A stretch of DNA of 64,000 bases from Cognatiluteimonas lumbrici (GCF_006476065.1 NZ_ML636798.1:2182207-2246206); one strand, 5' to 3'. Counted from the stretch's first letter, positions 36,340-45,382 are shown. The notes: a model not told the origin generated them from the sequence alone. Numbers and translations are program-made.

Positions 36340-37445
36340 GCCTGCGCCGGCTGTGGGCCCTGGTGCTGAAGGAGGTGCGGCAGCTGCGCCGGGACCGCAT
36401 GACCCTGGGCATGATCCTGGGCATCCCGATGCTGCAGCTTGTGCTGTTCGGCTACGCCATCAACCTCAACCTGCGCGGGCTCGACGCCGCGGTGGCCGAC
36501 CAGGCCAACACCGCCGGCTCGCGCGCGCTGGTGATGGACATGCTCGCCACCGGCGTGGTCACCCCGGTGGCCGAGGCGAAGACCCCGGCCGAGCTGATGG
36601 CGCTGCTGCGCGGCGGGCGGATCAGCGTCGGCATCGTGATCCCGCCCGACTTCGAACGCCGCCGCGTCGAGGGCCGCGAGCTCGCGCAGGTGCTGGTGGA
36701 CGGCAGCGACACCGTGGTCCAGGACGCCGCGGTGCAGCTGGCGCAGGTACCGGTGGCGCCGGTGCCGCCGCGGCCGCCCGGCAGTGGCGAGATCCGCAGC
36801 GGCCCCGGCCAGGTCAGCGTGGTCGCGCTGTACAACCCGGAGCGGCGCTCCGCGGTCAACATCGTGCCGGGCCTGATCGGCGTGATCCTGACCATGACGA
36901 TGGTGATGTTCACCGCGGTGGCGATCGTGCGCGAGCGCGAGCGCGGCAACATCGAGCTGCTGATCGCGACTCCGATCAGCCGCACCGAGTTGATGGTCGG
37001 CAAGGTGCTGCCTTACATCGGCATCGGCCTGCTGCAGGTGACGGTGGTGCTGCTGCTCGGCCTGTGGTTGTTCCAGGTGCCGATCCGCGGCAGCGTGCTC
37101 GACGTCTACCTGGCGTCGGGACTGCTGATCCTGGCCAGCCTCACCCTGGGCCTGCTGATCTCGACACGCGCGCGCACCCAGTTCCAGTCCACCCAGCTCA
37201 CGATGTTCGTGTTCCTGCCGTCGCTGCTGCTGTCCGGCTTCATGTTCCCGTTCGCGGGCATGCCGAAGCTCGCGCAGTGGATCGCGGAGCTGCTGCCGCT
37301 GACCCACTTCCTGCGCCTGATCCGCGGCGTGATGCTGCGGGGTGCGGGGCTGGCCGAGATGTGGCCGGAGGTGCTGGCGCTGCTGGCCTTCACCGTGGTG
37401 ATGATGCTGCTGGCGATCTCGCAGTTCCGGAAGCGGCTGGATTGA
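36336..37445 (+). CDS. ABC-2 exporter permease
   Basis: A 369-residue inner-membrane permease with one N-terminal helix (MTLGMILGIPMLQLVLFGYAI), a large periplasmic loop (about 45-185) and five C-terminal helices. The conserved VRERERGNIELLIATPI segment identifies ABC2_membrane_3/YbhR-type permeases. GTG 36336 overlaps the ATPase stop. YbhFSR-like systems usually have two permeases; only one is present, so the transporter may be a permease homodimer. The substrate is unknown. Confidence 0.88.
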   Translation: MSLRRLWALVLKEVRQLRRDRMTLGMILGIPMLQLVLFGYAINLNLRGLDAAVADQANTAGSRALVMDMLATGVVTPVAEAKTPAELMALLRGGRISVGIVIPPDFERRRVEGRELAQVLVDGSDTVVQDAAVQLAQVPVAPVPPRPPGSGEIRSGPGQVSVVALYNPERRSAVNIVPGLIGVILTMTMVMFTAVAIVRERERGNIELLIATPISRTELMVGKVLPYIGIGLLQVTVVLLLGLWLFQVPIRGSVLDVYLASGLLILASLTLGLLISTRARTQFQSTQLTMFVFLPSLLLSGFMFPFAGMPKLAQWIAELLPLTHFLRLIRGVMLRGAGLAEMWPEVLALLAFTVVMMLLAISQFRKRLD

Positions 37446-37463
37446 CGCGCCTGGACTGACGCC

Positions 37464-37679
37464 TCAGCGCCGCCCGCGCCGGTGCTTGCCGTAGGAGTAC
37501 AGCGCGCTCAGCAGGAACAGCGTCGCCAGGCCGGGCCACAGCCACTGCGGCAGCAGGTTCCAGTTGGGGTTGTCGACCCGGATGAGCCCGGCGTGGGCGC
37601 ACATCGCCCCGGCTGCCAGGATCAGGTCGAAACAGGCAGCGTGGAGGTGTCGGTTCGGATGTTTTCCTGAGGAGAGCAT
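37464..37679 (-). CDS. Small predicted membrane protein, uncertain
   Basis: A 71-residue reading frame beginning [20 protein letters not shown] with two hydrophobic segments (residues about 16-32 and 45-62) and a basic tail (YGKHRRGRR). Its start lies within the last 58 nt of miaB in another frame and there is no good ribosome site, so expression would depend on coupling. The hydrophobic pattern with a basic C-terminus is protein-like, but I recognise no family. Confidence 0.45.
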   Translation of the reverse strand: MLSSGKHPNRHLHAACFDLILAAGAMCAHAGLIRVDNPNWNLLPQWLWPGLATLFLLSALYSYGKHRRGRR

Positions 37680-39037
37680 GTCGCCCGTCCGCGCAGCGAG
37701 TTGGAGAGTGCTGCAGTAATTACCACATCCACGAAACCGCCGATCCAACTGGTCGACCCCGGAAAGTTGACCTGCTTCATGTTTTCGGTTTTTCCGGTGA
37801 GTTCCCGGGGGTCCTTGCGCGACGGACCTTCCACCAGCACGCGCTGGACGCTGCCGACCATGGCCCCGGAGATCGCCGCCGCCTGGGCGTTGATCCGCGC
37901 CTGCAGGCGTTCCAGGCGCTGGTGCTTGACCGCCATCGGGGTGTCGTCCTCGAGGTCGGCCGCGGGCGTGCCCGGGCGGCGCGAGTAGATGAAGGAGAAC
38001 GACTGGTCGAAGCCGACGTCCTCGATCAGCTTCATGGTCTTCTCGAAATCGGCGTCGGTCTCGCCGGGGAAGCCGACGATGAAATCCGAGCTGATCGAGA
38101 TCCCGGGTCGCACCGCGCGCAGCTTGCGGATCTTCTGCTTGAACTCGAGCGCGGTGTAGCCGCGCTTCATCGCCGCCAGCACCCGGTCGCTGCCCGACTG
38201 CACCGGCAGGTGCAGGTAGTTGGCGAGCTTGGGCACGTCGCGGTAGGCCTCGACCAGCGAGTCGGAGAACTCAAGCGGGTGCGAGGTCGTGAAGCGGATG
38301 CGGTCGATGCCGTCGATCTCCGCGATCGCGCGGATCAGCAGCGCGAGGTCGGCGGTGCCGGCGTCGCTGCCGTCGGCGTCCAGCATCGGGCCGCGGTAGG
38401 CGTTGACGTTCTGGCCCAGCAGGTTGACCTCGCGCACGCCCTGCGCGGCGAGCTGCGCCACTTCCACCAGCACGTCCTCGAACGGGCGGCTGATTTCCTC
38501 GCCGCGGGTGTAGGGCACGACGCAGAACGAGCAGTACTTGGAACAGCCCTCCATGATCGACACGAAGGCCACCGGGCCCTCGGCGCGCGGCTCGGGCAGG
38601 CGGTCGAACTTCTCGATCTCGGGGAAGCTGATGTCCACCTGCGGCTGGCCGGAGGCGCGGCGCTCGCGGATCAGCTCGGGCAGGCGGTGCAGGGTCTGCG
38701 GGCCGAACACCAGGTCCACGAACGGCGCCCGCTTGACGATCGCCGCGCCCTCCTGGGAGGCCACGCAGCCGCCCACGCCGATCAGCACCGGGCGGTCGCC
38801 CTGCTTCAGCGCCCGCCAGCGCCCGAGCTGGCTGAAGACCTTCTCCTGGGCCTTCTCGCGGATCGAGCAGGTGTTGACCAGGATGACGTCGGCCTCGGCC
38901 GGGTCGTCGGTCAGTTCCAGCCCGTCGGAGGCGGCGAGCACGTCGGCCATCCGCGACGAGTCGTACTCGTTCATCTGGCAGCCGTGGGTCTGGATGTAGA
39001 GCTTGCCGGCGCGGGGCGCGGCGGTATCGGTGGTCAT
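37622..39037 (-). CDS. miaB: tRNA-2-methylthio-N6-dimethylallyladenosine synthase
   Basis: A 471-residue radical-SAM methylthiotransferase that converts i6A37 to ms2i6A37 in tRNA. The N-terminal UPF0004 domain has the three auxiliary-cluster cysteines ([21 protein letters not shown]). The radical-SAM CxxxCxxC is in [15 protein letters not shown], and the TRAM domain closes the protein ([20 protein letters not shown]). The extra C-terminal 25 residues are not conserved. ATG 39037 ([20 protein letters not shown]) is chosen over an upstream start in non-conserved sequence. ybeZ, its usual downstream neighbour, lies beyond the inserted exporter block. Confidence 0.95.
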   Translation of the reverse strand: MTTDTAAPRAGKLYIQTHGCQMNEYDSSRMADVLAASDGLELTDDPAEADVILVNTCSIREKAQEKVFSQLGRWRALKQGDRPVLIGVGGCVASQEGAAIVKRAPFVDLVFGPQTLHRLPELIRERRASGQPQVDISFPEIEKFDRLPEPRAEGPVAFVSIMEGCSKYCSFCVVPYTRGEEISRPFEDVLVEVAQLAAQGVREVNLLGQNVNAYRGPMLDADGSDAGTADLALLIRAIAEIDGIDRIRFTTSHPLEFSDSLVEAYRDVPKLANYLHLPVQSGSDRVLAAMKRGYTALEFKQKIRKLRAVRPGISISSDFIVGFPGETDADFEKTMKLIEDVGFDQSFSFIYSRRPGTPAADLEDDTPMAVKHQRLERLQARINAQAAAISGAMVGSVQRVLVEGPSRKDPRELTGKTENMKQVNFPGSTSWIGGFVDVVITAALSNSLRGRATCSPQENIRTDTSTLPVST

Positions 39038-39216
39038 CGGGCTGGGTCCGGGTGGGCGGCGGTGACTCCGCGCCGGGGGCGGAAGTGTACGCGCGGGCCT
39101 CCCCCGGGCACCAATTTGCAATTCCTTGCACCCCGTCACACGCAGGGCTGAACCTCGCCTTGTTCAGCAAAATCAGGGACTTGTCATCGGGATGTGACGG
39201 GCCCACACTGAACCTC

Positions 39217-40005
39217 ATGAACAGGGGGATCCTCACGCTCGTCGCCATCGCCTGCCTGGGCCTGGCCGCGCCCGCCGCGGCGGGGAGCCTGTTCCGTTGC
39301 GACGCGCCGGACGGCACCCGCAGCTATTCGAGCACCAAGGTCCCCGGCGCCAGCTGCTCGGCGATGGATGCCGGGGCCTCCAGCGGCGGAGGCGGCAGTA
39401 CCTCGTCGGCTGCCGCCTCCGGCCCGCGCCGGGTCTCCGGCCAGGTCTACGCCTACGTCGAGAACGGGGTCCGCCACTACAGCAGCACCCGCCCGCGGGG
39501 TGGGTCCGCCTCGGCGCTGGAGACCATCCGCTACAGCTACATGGAAACCTGCTACGCCTGCGCCGCCCGGCCCGGCGTGGATTTCGCGCGGGTGCGCCTG
39601 AACACCACCGCGTTCGACAAGGAGATCGCCTCGGCCGCCAGCCGCTACGGGGTCGACGAAGCCATCGTGCGGGCGATCATCCACGCCGAGTCCTCGTTCA
39701 ACCCGAAGGCCCGCTCGCGGGTGGGTGCGCAGGGGCTGATGCAGCTGATGCCTGCCACCGCGCAACGCTTCGGGGTCGAGGACGCCTACGAGCCGGAGCA
39801 GAACATCCGCGGCGGCGTGCAGTACCTGGCGTGGCTGCTCAAGCGCTTCGACGGCGACCTGACCCTGGCCGCGGCCGGCTACAACGCCGGCGAGGGCGCG
39901 GTGGCCAAGTACAAGGGCGTTCCGCCGTACGCCGAGACCCGGCGCTACGTCGAGCGCGTCGGGGTGCTGGCCGATCGTTACCGCGGGCTGCTCGCCGCGC
40001 GCTGA
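39217..40005 (+). CDS. Secreted lytic transglycosylase (SLT domain)
   Basis: A 262-residue exported muramidase. The signal peptide ends near AAAG (residue 23). An N-terminal DUF4124-like stretch (LFRCDAPDGTRSYSSTKVPG) is followed by a Ser/Gly linker. The C-terminal SLT/goose-lysozyme-like domain (residues about 130-255) has catalytic E158 in IIHAESSFNP, then GAQGLMQLMPATAQRFG and AAGYNAGEGAVAKY. It cleaves peptidoglycan glycan strands with 1,6-anhydro product formation. It is monocistronic, divergent from miaB across 179 bp. Confidence 0.9.
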   Translation: MNRGILTLVAIACLGLAAPAAAGSLFRCDAPDGTRSYSSTKVPGASCSAMDAGASSGGGGSTSSAAASGPRRVSGQVYAYVENGVRHYSSTRPRGGSASALETIRYSYMETCYACAARPGVDFARVRLNTTAFDKEIASAASRYGVDEAIVRAIIHAESSFNPKARSRVGAQGLMQLMPATAQRFGVEDAYEPEQNIRGGVQYLAWLLKRFDGDLTLAAAGYNAGEGAVAKYKGVPPYAETRRYVERVGVLADRYRGLLAAR

Positions 40006-40039
40006 GCCGCGCCCGCACGCCCCGGAGGGCTGGGGCGGA

Positions 40040-40069
40040 TTGTCGGCTCGATTCACGTTCCGTTACAAT
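40040..40069 (+). promoter_or_regulatory. Sigma70-type promoter of the bc1 operon
   Basis: TTGTCG (-35, 40040-40045), an 18 bp spacer and TACAAT (-10, 40064-40069) lie about 38 bp before the Rieske gene. This is the best promoter match in the 101 bp spacer and fits a single transcript petA-petB-petC, possibly continuing to sspA-sspB. Confidence 0.5.
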
Positions 40070-40106
40070 TCCCGGTCTTTGCGATCGAGTCATAGCGGAG
40101 TGCCTG

Positions 40107-40721
40107 ATGGGCAATGATGGGGTCGACGAACGTCCGGAGAGCCTTGGCAGGCGCCGGTTCCTGACCGCGACCACGGCCGTGGTCGGCGCGGTCGGCGCGG
40201 GCTTCGCTGCCGTGCCGTTCATCAAGTCGTGGAATCCGAGCGCGCGGGCCAAGCTGGCTGGCGCCCCCGTGATCCAGGACATCGGCGCGCTGCCCCCGGG
40301 GCAGCAGCTCACGCTCAAGTGGCGCGGGCAGCCGATCTACGTGGCGCACCGGACCCCGGCGATGCTCGAGCAGCTGCCGAAGATGCAGCCGCTGCTGGCC
40401 GACCCGAACTCGGACAACACCGACCAGCAGCCCGAGTACGCGCGCAACGAGTGGCGCTCGATCAAGCCGGAGTACCTGGTGCTGGTCGCGGTCTGCACCC
40501 ACCTGGGCTGCGCCCCGGAGTTCATCCCCGAGCTCAAGCCGCAGCCGTTCGACCCGGACTGGAAGGGCGGCTACTTCTGCCCCTGCCACAAGTCGCGCTA
40601 CGACCTTGCCGGCCGCGTGTACTCGGCCCAGCCGGCCCCGGCCAACCTGCCGGTGCCGCCGTACCACTTCGAGAACGACACCACGGTCGTGATCGGCGTC
40701 GATCCGCAGGGGGCAGCGTAA
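40107..40721 (+). CDS. petA: Ubiquinol-cytochrome c reductase Rieske iron-sulfur subunit
   Basis: A 204-residue Rieske protein of respiratory complex III. The N-terminal Tat-type signal/anchor (LGRRRFLTATTAVVGAVGAG) is typical. The [2Fe-2S] ligand boxes CTHLGC and CPCHKS are both intact, with the two extra disulfide cysteines in them. GGAG precedes ATG 40107. It leads the petABC operon, transferring electrons from ubiquinol to cytochrome c1. Confidence 0.97.
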   Translation: MGNDGVDERPESLGRRRFLTATTAVVGAVGAGFAAVPFIKSWNPSARAKLAGAPVIQDIGALPPGQQLTLKWRGQPIYVAHRTPAMLEQLPKMQPLLADPNSDNTDQQPEYARNEWRSIKPEYLVLVAVCTHLGCAPEFIPELKPQPFDPDWKGGYFCPCHKSRYDLAGRVYSAQPAPANLPVPPYHFENDTTVVIGVDPQGAA

Positions 40722-40724
40722 GCC

Positions 40725-41996
40725 ATGGCCAACATCCTCACGCGCACCACCAACAACGTCATGGACTGGGTCAACGCCCGGGCACCCGGCATGATGCCGG
40801 TGTACCGGAAGCACATGACCGAGTACTACGCGCCGAAGAACTTCAACGTCTGGTACTACTTCGGCTCGCTGGCGCTGCTGGTGCTGGTCAACCAGATCCT
40901 GACCGGCATCTTCCTGACGATGCACTTCAAGCCGAGCGCGGCGGAAGCCTTCAGCTCGGTCGAGTACATCATGCGCGACGTCGAGTGGGGCTGGCTGATC
41001 CGCTACATGCACAGCACCGGCGCCTCGCTGTTCTTCGTGGTCGTCTACCTGCACATGTTCCGCGGGCTGATGTACGGCTCCTACCGCAAGCCGCGCGAGC
41101 TGGTGTGGCTGATCGGCATGCTGCTCTACCTGGTGCTGATGGCCGAGGCCTTCATGGGCTACGTGCTGCCGTGGGGCCAGATGTCGTTCTGGGGCGCCAA
41201 GGTGATCATCAACCTGTTCGGCGCGATCCCGGTCATCGGCACCGGCCTGACCGAGTGGATCATGGGCGACTTCATCCCGTCCGACGCCACCCTCAACCGC
41301 TTCTTCGCGCTGCACGTGATCGCGCTGCCGCTGGTGCTGCTGCTGCTGGTGGTCCTGCACCTGGGCGCGCTGCACGAGGTTGGGTCCAACAACCCCGACG
41401 GCGTGGACATCAAGAAGGGCCCGAAGGGCAACCGCTGGTCGCCGACCGCGCCGGCCGACGGCATTCCGTTCCACCCGTACTACACGGTCAAGGACCTGGT
41501 CGGCGTCGGCTTCTTCCTGATGCTGGCGGCCTTCATCATCTTCTTCGCGCCGACCTTCGGCGGCTGGTTCCTCGAGCACGACAACTTCACCGAGGCCAAC
41601 CCGCTGGTCACGCCCGAGCACATCAAGCCGGTGTGGTACTTCACCCCGTACTACGCGATGCTGCGGGTGGTGCCGTCGTTCCTCGGCAGCCAGATCTGGG
41701 GCGTGCTGGTGATGTTCGGCGCCATCGTGCTGCTGTTCCTGGTGCCCTGGCTGGACAAGAGCCCGGTCAAGTCCTACCGCTACCGCGGCTGGCTGTCGTG
41801 GGTGATGATGGCGGTGTTCGTGGTCTCGTTCCTGTGGCTGATGAAGATCGGCGCGGGCCCGGGCACGGATCCGGTGGAGACGATCATCGGCCGCATCCTG
41901 ACCTTCCTCTACTACGCCTTCTTCATCACCATGCCGCTGTGGACCAGGATGGACCGGACGAAGCAGGTGCCGGAACGGGTGACCATGCATGACTAA
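40725..41996 (+). CDS. petB: Cytochrome b of the bc1 complex
   Basis: A 423-residue integral membrane subunit of complex III with eight or nine helices and four haem-ligand histidines (RYMHSTGASLFFVVVYLHMF and FFALHVIALPLVLLLLVVLHLG). The Qo-site PEWY-like motif appears as KPVWYFTPYYAML, a PVWY variant also seen in other proteobacteria. It starts 3 nt after the Rieske stop and overlaps petC by 8 nt. Confidence 0.97.
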   Translation: MANILTRTTNNVMDWVNARAPGMMPVYRKHMTEYYAPKNFNVWYYFGSLALLVLVNQILTGIFLTMHFKPSAAEAFSSVEYIMRDVEWGWLIRYMHSTGASLFFVVVYLHMFRGLMYGSYRKPRELVWLIGMLLYLVLMAEAFMGYVLPWGQMSFWGAKVIINLFGAIPVIGTGLTEWIMGDFIPSDATLNRFFALHVIALPLVLLLLVVLHLGALHEVGSNNPDGVDIKKGPKGNRWSPTAPADGIPFHPYYTVKDLVGVGFFLMLAAFIIFFAPTFGGWFLEHDNFTEANPLVTPEHIKPVWYFTPYYAMLRVVPSFLGSQIWGVLVMFGAIVLLFLVPWLDKSPVKSYRYRGWLSWVMMAVFVVSFLWLMKIGAGPGTDPVETIIGRILTFLYYAFFITMPLWTRMDRTKQVPERVTMHD

Positions 41997-42729
41997 GTTC
42001 AAGCTCTTCCTGCCGGTCGCGCTGCTGGCCGGCTTCGCCGCCGCGCCCGCGCTCGCCGCCGGGCCCGGCGAACTGCCGCACGCCGGCGTCGACCTCGACG
42101 ACCAGGCCTCGCTGCAGCGTGGCGCCAAGCTGTACATGAACTACTGCTCGGGCTGCCATTCGCTCAAGTACCTGCGCTACTCGCGCATGGCCGAGGACCT
42201 CGGCCTGACCGAGGACCAGGTGCAGGCCAACCTCAACTTCATCGGCGCCAAGCCGGGCGAGCAGGTCAACGTCGCGATGGCGGTCGAGGACGGCGAACGG
42301 TTCTTCGGCAAGATGCCGCCGGACCTGAGCGTCATCTCGCGCGTGCGCGGCAGCAACTGGATCGCGGCCTACCTGAAGTCCTTCTACCTGGACGAGACCC
42401 GCCCGGTCGGCTGGAACAACACCGTGTTCCCGAACGCCTCCATGCCCAACGTGCTGTGGGAGATGCAGGGCCTGCAGCACGCCGAGTACGGGGCCGCGGA
42501 CGCCGGTGGCGAACGCCCGGTCGAGAAGCTGGTGCTGGCGCAGGCCGGCACGCAGACGCCGGAGCAGTTCGACCAGACCGTGCGCGACATCACTGCTTTC
42601 CTCGAGTACGCCGGCGAGCCGGCCGCCCTGAAGCGCCAGAAGGTGGGCGTGTGGGTGGTGCTGTTCCTGGCGTTCTTCACGTTCCTCGCCTGGCTGTTGA
42701 AGAAGGAATACTGGCGCGACGTGCACTGA
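41989..42729 (+). CDS. petC: Cytochrome c1
   Basis: A 246-residue haem protein with a cleavable signal (LLAGFAAAPALAA), a c-type haem site CSGCH (YCSGCHSLKYLRY), distal ligand Met in the FFGKMPPDLS region, and a C-terminal membrane anchor (VGVWVVLFLAFFTFLAWLLKKEYW). It accepts electrons from the Rieske centre. The start overlaps the petB end. A 104 bp GC-rich spacer with short hairpins but no T-run separates it from sspA, so read-through is likely. Confidence 0.96.
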   Translation: MTKFKLFLPVALLAGFAAAPALAAGPGELPHAGVDLDDQASLQRGAKLYMNYCSGCHSLKYLRYSRMAEDLGLTEDQVQANLNFIGAKPGEQVNVAMAVEDGERFFGKMPPDLSVISRVRGSNWIAAYLKSFYLDETRPVGWNNTVFPNASMPNVLWEMQGLQHAEYGAADAGGERPVEKLVLAQAGTQTPEQFDQTVRDITAFLEYAGEPAALKRQKVGVWVVLFLAFFTFLAWLLKKEYWRDVH

Positions 42730-42833
42730 GAAACGTCCACGGAAAAGCGTGGCCGGGGGAAACCGGGCGACCGCCTGCACGGGGCAGGCGGCGCCAGAGC
42801 GACCGGCGGTCACCGGTCGACCGGAGATTGCCA

Positions 42834-43472
42834 ATGATGGCGACGAGCCTGCGCATGCGTAATGCACTGACCCTGTTTTCTTCCGTCGACGATGTCCTCT
42901 GCCACCGGGTGCGCCTGGTGCTGGCCGCCAAGGGCGTGACCTACGACCTGATCCCGGTCGATCCGCAGAACCCTCCGGAAGACCTCATCGACCTCAACCC
43001 GTACCACTCGGTGCCGACCCTGGTCGAGCGCGAGCTGGTGCTGTACGCGGCCTCGGTGGTCAGCGAGTACCTGGACGAGCGCTATCCGCATCCGCCGCTG
43101 ATGCCGGTGGACCCGCTGTCGCGCGCGCGCCTGCGCCTGGCCATGCTGCGCATCGAGCACGACTGGGTGCCGCAGGTGCAGGCGATCCAGCTGGGCAACA
43201 AGCAGCAGGCCGACGCCGGGCGCAAGCGCCTGAAGGAACTGCTGACGGCCTCGATCCCGCTGTTTAAGGCCAGCAAGTTCTTCCTCAACCCGGAAATGAG
43301 CCTGGCCGACTGCGCGATGGCGCCGATCATCTGGCGCCTGGACGCGCTCGGCGTCGGCCTGCCGAAGGACGGCAAGGTGATCGAGGACTACGGCAACCGC
43401 ATCTTCCGCAACCCCGGATTCGCGCGCAGCCTCACCGCGCAGGAACGCAACCTGCGTCCGCTGCCGGAATGA
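42834..43472 (+). CDS. sspA: Stringent starvation protein A
   Basis: A 212-residue glutathione-S-transferase-fold protein that binds RNA polymerase and controls stationary-phase and stress genes. The thioredoxin-like N-domain (TLFSSVDDVLCHRVRLVLAAKG) lacks the catalytic residues of true GSTs, as SspA does. NPYHSVPTLV and the helical C-domain with PEMSLADCAMAPIIWRL follow. GGAG lies 8 nt before ATG 42834. The petABC-sspAB order is common in proteobacteria. Confidence 0.93.
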   Translation: MMATSLRMRNALTLFSSVDDVLCHRVRLVLAAKGVTYDLIPVDPQNPPEDLIDLNPYHSVPTLVERELVLYAASVVSEYLDERYPHPPLMPVDPLSRARLRLAMLRIEHDWVPQVQAIQLGNKQQADAGRKRLKELLTASIPLFKASKFFLNPEMSLADCAMAPIIWRLDALGVGLPKDGKVIEDYGNRIFRNPGFARSLTAQERNLRPLPE

Positions 43473-43482
43473 CTGCCCGCGG

Positions 43483-43938
43483 ATGAGCGAAGACACGCCG
43501 AGGATGACCAGCCACCGCCCGTACCTGCTGCGGGCGTTGTACGAGTGGATCGCCGACAACGACATGACCCCGCACCTGCTGGTGGACGCCACCCGTCCGG
43601 GCGTGCGGGTGCCGGCGCACGTGGTCAACGACGGCAAGGTGGTGCTCAACATCGCCGCGCGCGCGGTCGGCCACCTGGACATGGACAACGACGCGGTGGC
43701 GTTCACCGCACGCTTCGGCGGCGTCAGCCACGCGGTGATCGTGCCGATGGACGCGGTGCTGGCGATCTACGCGCGCGAAACCGGCCAGGGCATGGCCTTG
43801 CCCGAAGAGGGCAGGGCGGAACCGCCCGGTCCGCACGACGAACCGCCCGGCCAGGACGGCCCTGACGACGGCGGCGGCGACGACGGCGGGGACACGCCTA
43901 CGCCGCCGAAGCGCGGCCACCTACGCGTGGTCAAATAG
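43483..43938 (+). CDS. sspB: ClpXP adaptor SspB
   Basis: A 151-residue specificity factor that delivers ssrA-tagged proteins to ClpXP. The folded domain (SHRPYLLRALYEWIADNDMTPHLLVD..., residues about 8-110) is followed by a long Gly/Asp/Pro-rich flexible linker and the ClpX-binding tail RGHLRVVK. It starts 10 nt after sspA, the normal pair. Its end overlaps the convergent DUF3301 gene by 8 nt. Confidence 0.93.
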   Translation: MSEDTPRMTSHRPYLLRALYEWIADNDMTPHLLVDATRPGVRVPAHVVNDGKVVLNIAARAVGHLDMDNDAVAFTARFGGVSHAVIVPMDAVLAIYARETGQGMALPEEGRAEPPGPHDEPPGQDGPDDGGGDDGGDTPTPPKRGHLRVVK

Positions 43939-44245
43939 CGGTCCTGCGCGTCGGGCCGACGAAGCCCACCAGCTTGCCGCCGCGCAGCACCAGCCGGCCC
44001 ACGTGCCGGTCCTCGCCGTCCTCGGAATACTCGAACCGGAACGTGCGCTCCAGCCCGAAGCGTCCGTCGTCGCCGCGGCCCAGGCGCAGCCCGGTGGCGT
44101 GCACCGACTGGTCCAGCCACTGCACCCCGCTCGCCCGGCACGCGTTGCGGCCGACTTCCTCGGCGCGCTCGGCCGCGGCGCGCGAGGCGCTGAACCAGGC
44201 GAACCCGAGCACGCCCGCCACCATCAGCCAGAACAGGGTCGCCAT
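43931..44245 (-). CDS. DUF3301 membrane-anchored protein
   Basis: A 104-residue protein with one N-terminal membrane helix (TLFWLMVAGVLGFAWFSASRA) and a small beta-rich domain (RTFRFEYSEDGEDRHVGRLVL). It resembles the DUF3301 family, for which no function is established. It begins just after the nadC stop and is likely co-transcribed with nadC. Confidence 0.7.
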   Translation of the reverse strand: MATLFWLMVAGVLGFAWFSASRAAAERAEEVGRNACRASGVQWLDQSVHATGLRLGRGDDGRFGLERTFRFEYSEDGEDRHVGRLVLRGGKLVGFVGPTRRTAI

Positions 44246-44246
44246 C

Positions 44247-45116
44247 TCATTCCCCCGGTGGCGTGCCGAGCTTGAGCGACAGGTCCACGGCGCGCACGTG
44301 CTTGGTCAGGCCGCCGATGGAGATGCAGTCCACGCCGTCCTCCGCGATCCCGCGCAGCTGCTCGAGGTCCACGCCCCCGGACACCTCCAGGGGGATGCGT
44401 CCGTCGAACGGCGCGGCGTGCGCGATCCGCACCGCCTCGCGCCGGGTCGCGGCGTCGAAATCGTCGACCAGCACCCGGTCGCAGCCGGCTTCCAGCGCCT
44501 CGCGCAGTTGCGCCAGGGTCTCCACCTCGACCACCAGCGGCAGCGCCGGATGCTTGGTGCGGGCTGCAGCGATGGCGGCCGCGACCGAGCCGAACGCGCG
44601 CACGTGGTTCTCCTTCAGCATGACCGTGTCGTACAGGCCCATGCGGTGGTTGTCGCCGCCGCCCGCGCGGACCGCGTACTTCTGCGCCACCCGCAGGCCG
44701 GGCAGGGTCTTGCGGGTGTCCAGGATGCGCGCGCGCGTGCCGGCTACCGCGGCGACGTGAGCGGCGGTGGCGGTGGCGGTGCCGGACAGGGTCTGCAGGA
44801 AATTGAGCGAGGTGCGCTCGGCGGTGACCAGCGCGCGCCGGTTGCCGGCGAGCGTGGCCAGCACGGTGCCGGCCGCGACGCGCTCGCCTTCCTCCACGCG
44901 CCAGTCGATGCGTACCTCCGGATCGAGCGCGCGGTGGCAGGTGTCGAACCAGGGGCGCCCGCAGACCACCGCATCTTCCTTGCACAGCAGGTAGGCGGTG
45001 TCCGGGGTGTCGGGCAGCAGCGACGCGGTGACGTCGCCGCTGCCGATGTCCTCGATCAGGGCGCGGGCGACGTCGGCGTCGACCTGTTCGGCCGGCGGCG
45101 GGACGAGACTGCTCAC
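44247..45116 (-). CDS. nadC: Nicotinate-nucleotide pyrophosphorylase (carboxylating)
   Basis: A 289-residue quinolinate phosphoribosyltransferase that makes nicotinate mononucleotide in de novo NAD synthesis. Family motifs: ALIEDIGSGDVTASLLPD, the ERTSLNFLQTLSGTAT substrate loop, DTRKTLPGLRVAQKYAVRAGGGDNHRMGL, MLKENH, and the phosphate-binding EVSGGVDLEQL/SIGGLTKH. The start is GTG 45116, overlapping the stop of the Trm112-like gene by 4 nt. Confidence 0.95.
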   Translation of the reverse strand: MSSLVPPPAEQVDADVARALIEDIGSGDVTASLLPDTPDTAYLLCKEDAVVCGRPWFDTCHRALDPEVRIDWRVEEGERVAAGTVLATLAGNRRALVTAERTSLNFLQTLSGTATATAAHVAAVAGTRARILDTRKTLPGLRVAQKYAVRAGGGDNHRMGLYDTVMLKENHVRAFGSVAAAIAAARTKHPALPLVVEVETLAQLREALEAGCDRVLVDDFDAATRREAVRIAHAAPFDGRIPLEVSGGVDLEQLRGIAEDGVDCISIGGLTKHVRAVDLSLKLGTPPGE

Positions 45117-45382
45117 GGGCGCGGGAAGTCCGCGACCTGGCCGGTGGCGATGGCCTCGTCGGCGAGCAGCACCGGGATCCCGTCCTCGACGCGATAGACG
45201 AGGCGGTGGTCGCGGGTCACCAGGGCCTCGCGCAACGGTTCGGACTGGGGGGTGTCGTCGGCGCGGCGCACGCCGCCGGCGGCGATCGCCTGGTTGAGCG
45301 CGTCGAGCCCGGCGCGCTCCAGCAGCGACAGCGGTTGCCGGGTGGCGGGGCAGGCGAGGATGTCGAGCAGCTTGCGGTCCAT
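45113..45382 (-). CDS. Trm112/YcaR-like small protein lacking its zinc cysteines
   Basis: An 89-residue protein. The start [12 protein letters not shown] and the end [15 protein letters not shown] match the YcaR/Trm112 (UPF0434) family, but only one (C11) of the usual four zinc-ribbon cysteines remains. About 25 residues are inserted in the middle ([19 protein letters not shown]). It may be a metal-free structural variant. Its stop overlaps nadC. The start is head-to-head with purE across 64 bp. Confidence 0.75.
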   Translation of the reverse strand: MDRKLLDILACPATRQPLSLLERAGLDALNQAIAAGGVRRADDTPQSEPLREALVTRDHRLVYRVEDGIPVLLADEAIATGQVADFPRP

